Shown: in pieces, positions 1 to 3,854 of the stretch | Layout: every line of letters begins with the position of its first letter | Numbering within the stretch: the stretch's first letter is position 1 | NCBI GenBank assembly: GCA_902479095.1 | Contig: CABSNL010000089.1 | Span: 1-5,721 of the forward strand | DNA: 5,721 bases | From: an uncultured Collinsella sp. | Lineage (GTDB): Bacteria; Actinomycetota; Coriobacteriia; Coriobacteriales; Coriobacteriaceae | Direction: 5' to 3' | Program-made: the position numbers and the translations under genes | Notes under the pieces: generated by a model | The model's database searches: none | Told to the model about the DNA's origin: nothing | The model's input: the letters and a program-made list of their open reading frames with translations, nothing else

Positions 1-16
1 TGTGTATAAGCGACAG
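1..16. other. Probable Tn5/Nextera mosaic-end adapter remnant
   Basis: The first 16 bases (TGTGTATAAGCGACAG) match the last 16 bases of the 19-bp Tn5 mosaic end AGATGTGTATAAGAGACAG at 15 of 16 positions, in the orientation expected when genomic insert follows the adapter. The only mismatch is C for A at position 11. I infer an untrimmed library adapter at a contig end rather than a biological transposon end. A chance match of this length at the very first base is unlikely. If right, the last five or six codons read from the gene at this edge are artefactual. Confidence 0.75.
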
Positions 17-240
17 ATCGCGCCTTCGGGGGCGTGGGCGGCGGCTACGGGCTCAGCGGCAGTGGCGAGCTCGCTAGCGACGGACGTCTCCCCTGCCGCG
101 TTCTTGGCATCGGCAACTGCCTCGGCAACTTTCTCGGCAGCTGCGGTCGCGGCCTTCTGCGCGGCGTCCACCACGGCGGGCGCGGCCTCGCGTGCGGCAG
201 CGACCATGCGGTCCTTGATGCCCTCGACGAGTTTGCTCAT
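1..240 (-). CDS. Alanine-rich helical protein, partial (3' end missing)
   Basis: Starts at ATG (240-238) with a good SD, GAGGAG, 5 nt upstream, and runs off the left edge after 80 codons. The visible product begins MSKLVEGIKDRMVAAAREAA and continues with repeated Ala, Lys and Glu (AAQKAATAAAEKVAEAVADA), the pattern of a long amphipathic or coiled-coil-like helix. There is no signal peptide and no obvious membrane segment. It follows the TetR gene by 11 bp, so the two are probably cotranscribed. Family and function are not recognisable; the composition resembles apolipoprotein-like or stress-associated helical proteins, but low complexity makes that weak. The last codons (about positions 16-1, reading ICRLYT) coincide with an adapter-like sequence and should not be trusted. 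Confidence 0.7.
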   Translation of the reverse strand, partial: MSKLVEGIKDRMVAAAREAAPAVVDAAQKAATAAAEKVAEAVADAKNAAGETSVASELATAAEPVAAAHAPEGAICRLYT

Positions 241-251
241 TGTCTCTCCTC

Positions 252-962
252 TTAGTTGTTGGACTCGACGGTTGCGATGGTGTCGACCGCGTCCTCGAGC
301 TGCAGATTCAATAGCTTCATGCCGTATTCCGGCACGTTGATATCGATGGGTTGGCCATACAGGTCGCCGGGGCGCACAAAGGCGATAACCGTCATAATGC
401 GCGCCATGGCCTCGGGCGATTCGGTGAGCCCACGCTCAAACCAGCGCTGAATCATGCCGACCTCGGCGCTCACGACGTAGGTGACGTAGTAGTCAAAGAA
501 CGTGCCCAGCGCCAGGCCCAAAATGCCCGTCTGCGCACGCGGCACCACGGCCTCACGAGCGGTGTCGATGATCCTTTTAATGAAGGCCTGGTCGCCGCCC
601 GGACCCAGCAGCGCACCGATTAAGTCGCGGTTGGCCGCAAGATAACGCAGCAGCTCAACCGAACCGGGCGCCGGCTCGAGCTCATCGATGTTGTGATAGA
701 GGTCGGGCAGCTGAGCTGCAGTGATGAGCTCAATGCGCTCACGGATCTCGGCCAGCAAGCCGTCCTCGATTTGATTGATAAAGTCGGGAATATCACGGTA
801 GTGCGAATAGAACGTGCGGCGCGTAAGGCCAGCGCGCTCGGTGAGCGACGCGACGTTAATGCGCGAAAGGTCGCCGCTTTCGGCAAGCTCGCCGGCAAGT
901 GCCTGGCGAAGGGCACGCTGCGAGCGAAGGGACCGGCGATCACATTTCTCGAGCTGGGACAA
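252..962 (-). CDS. TetR/AcrR-family transcriptional regulator
   Basis: A 236-residue predicted DNA-binding repressor. The N-terminal helix-turn-helix is at about residues 34-57 (INVASLTERAGLTRRTFYSHY), matching the TetR_N signature with its conserved TFYxHY/F recognition helix. The C-terminal part includes TFFDYYVTYVVSAEVGMIQRW (about 154-174) followed by FERGLTESPEAMA, resembling the TetR_C_8 type ligand-binding domain seen in DhaS-like regulators. The start is TTG at 962, chosen because a strong SD (AAGGAGG) ends 4 nt upstream and no in-frame ATG lies near the HTH. The downstream alanine-rich gene starts 11 bp after the stop and is the likeliest cotranscribed partner. Upstream DNA (992-1036) has short repeats that may be the autoregulatory operator. 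Ligand and regulon are unknown. Confidence 0.9.
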   Translation of the reverse strand: MSQLEKCDRRSLRSQRALRQALAGELAESGDLSRINVASLTERAGLTRRTFYSHYRDIPDFINQIEDGLLAEIRERIELITAAQLPDLYHNIDELEPAPGSVELLRYLAANRDLIGALLGPGGDQAFIKRIIDTAREAVVPRAQTGILGLALGTFFDYYVTYVVSAEVGMIQRWFERGLTESPEAMARIMTVIAFVRPGDLYGQPIDINVPEYGMKLLNLQLEDAVDTIATVESNN

Positions 963-991
963 GCGTCCTCCTTGTTACTCAGACTGTACGC

Positions 992-1036
992 TATTGCACA
1001 GTGCGAGTATTATTGCACACCGTGTGTATCAACACG
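992..1036. promoter_or_regulatory. Repeat-rich upstream region of the first TetR gene, possible operator
   Basis: TATTGCACA occurs twice as a direct repeat (992-1000 and 1011-1019), 19 bp apart. The first copy runs into a small perfect dyad GCAC-A-GTGC (996-1004); the second is followed by ACAC-C-GTGT (1017-1025) and by CGTGT...ACACG (1021-1036). On the minus strand a -10-like AATAAT lies at 1014-1009 but I cannot place a convincing -35. TetR proteins commonly autoregulate from such dyads; binding here is inference. Confidence 0.35.
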
Positions 1037-1052
1037 TAAAGGCAATATTTGG

Positions 1053-1084
1053 AATGTGACAAAGGGCAGTCCCTTTGTCACATT
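1053..1084. repeat. REP-like palindrome, copy 1
   Basis: A perfect inverted repeat: 14-bp arms AATGTGACAAAGGG (1053-1066) and CCCTTTGTCACATT (1071-1084) around CAGT. A second, near-identical palindrome lies at 1490-1518 in the opposite orientation, judged by loop and flank. Neither strand has a T-run after the stem, so it is not a classical terminator. It looks like an interspersed extragenic palindrome, possibly mobilised by a REP-associated Y1 transposase elsewhere in the genome (inference). Confidence 0.8.
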
Positions 1085-1139
1085 CAGCGACCGCCTAGGT
1101 TGTGCCAGTTGTGCCTGGCTTTTGGAGCGGCATTGCCGA

Positions 1140-1168
1140 TTGTTCAAAATGTCATTCGTGGGTAGAAT
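1140..1168 (+). promoter_or_regulatory. Sigma-70-type promoter for the plus-strand small RNA
   Basis: TTGTTC (1140-1145), a 17-bp spacer and TAGAAT (1163-1168) form a near-consensus housekeeping promoter in an otherwise gene-free stretch of the plus strand. Transcription would start near 1175. No plausible plus-strand ORF with an SD follows, but an intrinsic terminator does, about 80 bp downstream, which suggests a short noncoding RNA. Confidence 0.6.
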
Positions 1169-1174
1169 AGTGTC

Positions 1175-1257
1175 GACGGCAGTCCAAGTTCTGGAAAGCT
1201 GGGCAGCGCCGTTGCTTGGATTAAGGGGTCAACGCCTTAGCGGCGGCGACCCCTTTT
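1175..1257 (+). ncRNA. Predicted antisense RNA, candidate type I antitoxin
   Basis: An RNA of about 82 nt is predicted from a good promoter (1140-1168) to a strong terminator ending in TTTT (1254-1257). It is convergent with, and overlaps by about 20 nt, the 3' end of the small minus-strand ORF (stop at 1239-1237), so the overlap is fully complementary to the ORF mRNA. Upstream of the terminator it contains CGTTGCTTGG (1210-1219). This can also pair with copies of the complementary sequence inside the ORF (1271-1279, 9 nt perfect; 1259-1266, 8 nt) and with the 5' leader (1390-1399, 8 Watson-Crick pairs plus 2 G-U). This is the geometry of antitoxin RNAs such as RNA II of pAD1 par and RatA. 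The 5' end is an estimate and the RNA is not demonstrated. Confidence 0.5.
1223..1257 (+). terminator. Intrinsic terminator shared by convergent transcripts
   Basis: AAGGGGTC (1223-1230) pairs with GACCCCTT (1248-1255), with an inner stem CGCC/GGCG (1233-1236 with 1242-1245) and loop TTAGC. On the plus strand it ends in TTTT, a proper terminator. On the minus strand the tract is only TT followed by AA, so it is weaker there. The stop codon of the minus-strand small ORF sits in the loop and its last Arg codons in the stem. Confidence 0.7.
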
Positions 1258-1362
1258 ACGTTGCTTCGAACGTTGCTTGAGTGCCTCGGAAAGCCCGACG
1301 AGCGCCGTGGAGAACGAGACCAAAGCGGTCAGAAGTCTCACGAAATCAATCAGATCGGTCAT
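1237..1362 (-). CDS. Small hydrophobic/basic peptide, candidate type I toxin
   Basis: A 41-residue ORF beginning MTDLIDFVRLLTALVSFSTA, continuing LVGLSEAL and ending KQRSKQRKRGRRR. Residues about 10-28 form a hydrophobic helix long enough to enter a membrane; the last 13 residues hold ten Lys/Arg. A short N-terminus, one hydrophobic helix and a charged tail is the layout of type I toxins (Fst, TxpA, BsrG, TisB). I recognise no direct homologue. The start at 1362 is chosen because GGAGG (1375-1371) lies 8 nt upstream; an in-frame ATG at 1368 is only 2 nt from it. An extended -10 promoter (1427-1432) gives a leader of about 58 nt. A plus-strand RNA overlaps its 3' end. The tail is encoded partly by a repeated AAGCAACGT (the KQR codons). 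Alternatives: a small membrane protein of other function, or a chance ORF, made less likely by the SD, promoter and terminator. Confidence 0.6.
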   Translation of the reverse strand: MTDLIDFVRLLTALVSFSTALVGLSEALKQRSKQRKRGRRR

Positions 1363-1370
1363 GGGCATCA

Positions 1371-1388
1371 CCTCCCATCAGATGGAGG
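1371..1388 (-). promoter_or_regulatory. SD-sequestering hairpin in the small-ORF leader
   Basis: In the minus-strand transcript CCTCC (1388-1384) can pair with the SD GGAGG (1375-1371); ATC/GAT inside could extend the helix across a bulged base. The ribosome site would be masked in the folded leader. Many type I toxin mRNAs hide their SD this way (for example fst). The predicted antisense RNA can pair at 1390-1399, directly next to this helix. Confidence 0.45.
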
Positions 1389-1426
1389 GCGTTGCCCGGC
1401 ACATGGAACTGCCGCCAACAGTATCA

Positions 1427-1456
1427 ATTCTATCAAAGCGCAGTTAGATATGCGAA
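1427..1456 (-). promoter_or_regulatory. Extended -10 promoter of the small ORF
   Basis: Reading the minus strand: TTCGCA (1456-1451), an 18-bp spacer, then TGATAGAAT, an extended -10 (TG-N-TAGAAT) with the hexamer at 1432-1427. Transcription would start near 1420, about 58 nt before the start codon. The -35 matches consensus at 4 of 6 positions, and the extended -10 can compensate. An alternative -35 (TTGAAA, 1472-1467) lacks a good -10 at normal spacing. Confidence 0.5.
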
Positions 1457-1466
1457 TGTTTGTTCG
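1453..1466. promoter_or_regulatory. LexA-like (SOS) box at the small-ORF promoter
   Basis: CGAATGTTTGTTCG fits the Gram-positive/actinobacterial LexA pattern CGAAC-N4-GTTCG with one substitution (T for C at position 5), the same half-site variant as I recall for the B. subtilis recA box. It sits in a longer dyad, ATGCGAA (1450-1456) and TTCGTAT (1463-1469), with one mismatch. It overlaps the -35 of the small-ORF promoter, a natural repressor position. LexA control is inference. Confidence 0.4.
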
Positions 1467-1489
1467 TATTTCAAGAGACCAGCGTCACC

Positions 1490-1518
1490 TGTGACAAAGG
1501 GGCTGTCCCTTTGTCACA
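1490..1518. repeat. REP-like palindrome, copy 2
   Basis: Perfect 12-bp arms TGTGACAAAGGG (1490-1501) and CCCTTTGTCACA (1507-1518) around GCTGT. The flank ATT at 1519-1521 extends the match to copy 1 (AATGTGACA read on the minus strand) and provides part of the TAA stop codon of the HAD gene. Its orientation is opposite to copy 1, so the two copies bracket the small-ORF/antisense-RNA locus. There is no T-run, so it is not an obvious terminator for the HAD gene. Confidence 0.8.
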
Positions 1519-2376
1519 TTATTCGATTACGGTGCAGGAATTCTGCTTGTGCATGGTGGCAAGCATGTGTTTGGGAACGGCGTGGACCATGCAACTGCCG
1601 ATAGTTGCGCTCGCGGCGTCCTTGGCTGCCTCGCTTGCGTTTTTGGTCGCGTAGCTGTGGCGGAAGCGTTTGAGCATGGCAATGTCGTTGCCGCCGTCGC
1701 CGTAGACCGCGACCTCGTCCTCGGCAATGCCGTAGTAGCCCGCCAGCCAGGCCACGCTCTCGCCCTTGTTGCATGCCACATCCGTGATCTCAAACATCAC
1801 CGGGTCAAACGGCGCGTTGACCACGCGGTCCGAGCGCTCGGCCAAATACGCCTTAAGGTCGCGCTCCAGCTCGGGCGAGATCACACGGCAGTTGATCTTA
1901 CACACATCGTGGCGCAGAATGTCACCGATCGACTGGTCGAAATACTGTTCCTCGTGATACCCGCCACGTGCACGCATGCCGCGCATCACGATGCGCTTGA
2001 TAGGACTGTCCTTTTTAAAGCCCGCCTGATGCATCTCGAACGAGCCGCTCGAGAACATGCCATCGGGCGTGGAGCAATCAAAGCAAATGTCCGGGAACTC
2101 CTTGAGCAGCTCCTCGGTGATCTGCGGATCGATGGTCCAGGTCTTGAGCACCTCGCCATGACTGTCGCGCACAATGGAGCCGTTAGAGCAGCAGGCATCG
2201 AGCGCCAGGCCCGTAAAGCCATGCTCGCCGACCGGCAGCGTCGAGCGCCCGGTCGCGGGAACCACATGCAGGCCAGCCTCGGTCAGCTCGCGAATGGCAC
2301 GGCGGATGGTCCCATCCGCTTCGTGCAGGGCGTTCAGCAGCGTTCCGTCTAAATCACTCGCGAACATCTTGATCAT
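1519..2376 (-). CDS. Cof-type HAD-IIB phosphatase
   Basis: A 285-residue cytoplasmic hydrolase predicted to dephosphorylate small phosphorylated metabolites (sugar phosphates or similar) using Mg2+ and an aspartyl-phosphate intermediate. All HAD motifs are present: motif I DLDGT (residues 8-12; nucleophile Asp8, acid/base Asp10), motif II ATGRS (41-45), motif III Lys204 in NKGES and motif IV GDGGND (226-231). The long insert between motifs II and III fits the C2B cap of the Cof/YbiV/YidA group; length is typical. I chose ATG 2376 (MIKMFASDLDGT), 7 nt after GAGAGG and 10 nt after AAGGAG; ATG 2382 two codons upstream is possible. A GTG start further upstream would add 31 residues of low-quality sequence and is rejected. 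The start region lies in a 22-bp inverted repeat. The MFS gene is upstream on the same strand. The exact substrate cannot be inferred. Confidence 0.9.
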   Translation of the reverse strand: MIKMFASDLDGTLLNALHEADGTIRRAIRELTEAGLHVVPATGRSTLPVGEHGFTGLALDACCSNGSIVRDSHGEVLKTWTIDPQITEELLKEFPDICFDCSTPDGMFSSGSFEMHQAGFKKDSPIKRIVMRGMRARGGYHEEQYFDQSIGDILRHDVCKINCRVISPELERDLKAYLAERSDRVVNAPFDPVMFEITDVACNKGESVAWLAGYYGIAEDEVAVYGDGGNDIAMLKRFRHSYATKNASEAAKDAASATIGSCMVHAVPKHMLATMHKQNSCTVIE

Positions 2377-2431
2377 GGGCATGCCTCTCCTTCGTCTGCA
2401 CGATATTGTAGACGAAGGAGAGGCATGCCCA
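2376..2431. repeat. Perfect 22-bp inverted repeat over the HAD gene start
   Basis: The arms 2376-2397 and 2410-2431 are exact reverse complements, separated by 12 bases (2398-2409). Each arm, read outward, carries AAGGAGAGGC followed by ATGCCC. The HAD gene's SD and upstream ATG are therefore in the left arm (minus strand), and a mirror copy of SD plus ATG faces the other way in the right arm. In a minus-strand RNA entering from the MFS gene the whole SD/start would be in a 22-bp helix. There is no T-run, so it is not a terminator. It may also be a recent inverted duplication. Confidence 0.9.
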
Positions 2432-2432
2432 A
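2405..2432 (-). promoter_or_regulatory. Possible promoter of the HAD gene
   Basis: On the minus strand TACAAT (2410-2405, 5 of 6 to consensus) lies mostly in the loop of the inverted repeat, with a weak -35 TTGGGC (2432-2427) 16 bp upstream. A transcript from here would start near 2398, after the upstream arm, leaving the HAD SD single-stranded, unlike a transcript reading through from the MFS gene. The -35 is poor, so confidence is low. Confidence 0.3.
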
Positions 2433-2491
2433 ACAATGCCGTCACGGCGCGACGCGCCACTGCCTCCACAAATTCACGGTGCCCCAGCGCC

Positions 2492-3754
2492 TTAAGACAT
2501 TCGCCATAAGCGACTTTTCAGCCGATAAAACAGCGCCGTCGTCAACGTCAGCACCGCAAACATGCCTGCGAATACAATCGCCGGTGTCCATCGATCATAT
2601 GCGAGCCCGTAAACCAATTGGCCAATAGGCGTTGCACAGGAAGGCATCATATAAACGAGTGCCAGCACTTTTCCGCAGAGTTCCTTTGGCGCTGACCGCT
2701 GAACAAATGAAACAATTTCGACCGATGCAATGCTTGCCCACGCCATGACCCATGCCGAGCCGGCCGCAAGCGCGGCAAACGCTAATTCATCAGGACCGCT
2801 CAGTAGCGTGACAATAATCGGTACGACTCCAAAACAAATCATCGCAACATATCGACATATGCCCTTGAAGGAAAAACGATGCGGCCAAATACCGACCAAA
2901 CCACTGCCGACAAGACCGCCTAAGCCCATAGCCACCTCAATAATCCCAACAAAGGATGATTGCATTCCGAGATGCTTTGCAACAATAACGGGAGCACCAA
3001 TCGTTAACCCAACTAACGCAAGGTTCAAAATAGCCGCAAGCAAAAACACAACGAGCAATGATGCGTTTTGAAACAGGTACCGAATCGACTCCCGAAAATC
3101 GCTTCGGCATGTCGAGCAAGTCGTACTGTCCCCTGTCATTCCAGATGAGGCATTTTGCTTGAGTGCGCCCCCGAACAGTAGGGCTGACATCGCAAACGTC
3201 AACGCCGCGGTTTCGCATAGAGCATCGATACCAAAGCACCCATAGACTGCCGTCCCGACTACAGGCCCCAAGATATTGCTCGCCATGGTTATCTGCGAGA
3301 CCAACGCAGTGGCACGCTCAACCTTTTCTGGGCCCGTCATGCGCACCGTCTCAATTTGAAGCATCGGTTTCAGCAGCGATTGGATGCCATATTGGACGCA
3401 AAGCATTGCTACCACGACAACGGCAAGAGGCAGCGAACGCTTCATGGGGATAAACAACAGTGATGCAGCCATCAGAACAATGCCGAGCACCACAAGGGCC
3501 CCGCGATGACTTCCGCGATCCGCCAAGATTCCGCCAGCCGGAGTCGCAAGCACGCCCGGCACGAACGCTATTGCCGCGACGGCACCATATAACGTTGATG
3601 AGCCGCTGCAGTCGAACAAGTAAAGCGGGCACGCAAAGCACAGTGCCGACAACATCGAATACGCGCACAGCTGTGCAACAAGAAGACCGAAAAGCCTGAT
3701 AGATTGCACTGTTTTTTGCGTCAACGAGACGCTACTCCTCCGCATTCCAGCCAT
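2492..3754 (-). CDS. MFS transporter, probable drug/small-molecule exporter
   Basis: A 420-residue inner-membrane protein with about 12 hydrophobic segments and a central cytoplasmic loop (about 198-225), predicted to be a proton-driven exporter. The MFS motif A is clear at residues 74-84 (GGILADRGSHR) between TM2 and TM3. The second half has the related loop GLVGSGLVGIWPHRF (279-293). The product resembles the macrolide/drug-efflux branch (MefA-like or MFS_3); substrate unknown. I start at ATG 3754 (MAGMRRSSVS), 7 nt after AGGGGG. An upstream extension of 26 residues would run through the operator and is rejected. A TetR gene lies 100 bp upstream on the same strand with dyads between them, the usual repressor-exporter arrangement. 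GC content is locally low (24 of 60 at 2821-2880), unlike the amt gene, which hints at horizontal acquisition. The HAD gene follows after a gap of about 115 bp. Confidence 0.88.
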   Translation of the reverse strand: MAGMRRSSVSLTQKTVQSIRLFGLLVAQLCAYSMLSALCFACPLYLFDCSGSSTLYGAVAAIAFVPGVLATPAGGILADRGSHRGALVVLGIVLMAASLLFIPMKRSLPLAVVVVAMLCVQYGIQSLLKPMLQIETVRMTGPEKVERATALVSQITMASNILGPVVGTAVYGCFGIDALCETAALTFAMSALLFGGALKQNASSGMTGDSTTCSTCRSDFRESIRYLFQNASLLVVFLLAAILNLALVGLTIGAPVIVAKHLGMQSSFVGIIEVAMGLGGLVGSGLVGIWPHRFSFKGICRYVAMICFGVVPIIVTLLSGPDELAFAALAAGSAWVMAWASIASVEIVSFVQRSAPKELCGKVLALVYMMPSCATPIGQLVYGLAYDRWTPAIVFAGMFAVLTLTTALFYRLKSRLWRMS

Positions 3755-3767
3755 AAGCCTGCCCCCT

Positions 3768-3788
3768 ATACATACCATTAGTATGTAT
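3768..3788. promoter_or_regulatory. Operator-like dyad O1 upstream of the MFS gene
   Basis: A perfect dyad, ATACATAC (3768-3775) and GTATGTAT (3781-3788), with a 5-bp centre. It lies 14 bp upstream of the MFS start codon, over the likely promoter or transcription start. A related 21-bp site, O2, is 65 bp away (17 of 21 identical). Its size and symmetry suit a TetR dimer, and the adjacent TetR is the obvious candidate (inference). I could not define a convincing -35/-10 pair here. Confidence 0.6.
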
Positions 3789-3798
3789 TTAATGACTT

Positions 3799-3823
3799 GA
3801 AAAGGGCAGCCGTGGCTACCCTT
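3799..3823 (-). terminator. Intrinsic terminator after the second TetR gene
   Basis: In minus-strand RNA, AAGGGTAGC (3823-3815) pairs with GCTGCCCTT (3810-3802) around loop CACG, with one T-G pair, and the stem runs into TTTT (3803-3800). On the plus strand no T-run follows, so it is directional. It would separate the TetR transcript from the MFS gene, implying a separate promoter for the exporter downstream of the terminator, near O1. Confidence 0.6.
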
Positions 3824-3832
3824 ACAAATCAA

Positions 3833-3853
3833 TTACATACCGTCAGTATCTAT
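3833..3853. promoter_or_regulatory. Operator-like dyad O2
   Basis: The imperfect dyad TTACATAC-CGTCA-GTATCTAT matches O1 at 17 of 21 positions and ends 1 bp before the TetR stop codon. Centre-to-centre distance to O1 is 65 bp, close to six helical turns, so two bound dimers would face the same side of the DNA. The terminator lies between them. Function is inferred from similarity to O1. Confidence 0.5.
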
Positions 3854-3854
3854 A

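Noticed and set aside
1053..1084. REP palindromes considered as intrinsic terminators
   Set aside because: Neither copy has a T-run after the stem on either strand, and both share a conserved sequence beyond what a terminator needs.
693..1280. Plus-strand ORF of 195 codons running from inside the TetR gene through the REP palindrome and the small-RNA region
   Set aside because: It crosses a coding gene, a palindrome and a terminator, has no SD, and its composition changes along its length.
1549..2352. Long plus-strand ORF of 267 codons opposite the HAD gene
   Set aside because: It is the antisense shadow of a gene with all HAD motifs; it has no SD and no recognisable domain.
2446..2458. GGCGCG-A-CGCGCC palindrome between the MFS and HAD genes as a terminator or operator
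   Set aside because: Short arms, a single-base centre and no T-run; common by chance in GC-rich DNA.
2377..2469. Upstream GTG start adding 31 residues to the HAD protein
   Set aside because: The extension is Arg/Ser-rich, crosses the inverted repeat, and the DLDGT motif would lie far from the N-terminus, unlike the family.
2425..2628. Plus-strand ORF of 67 codons with a good SD (AAGGAG) and ATG in the right arm of the inverted repeat
   Set aside because: The SD-ATG is simply the mirror of the HAD start; the rest is antisense to the MFS 3' end with no recognisable protein features.
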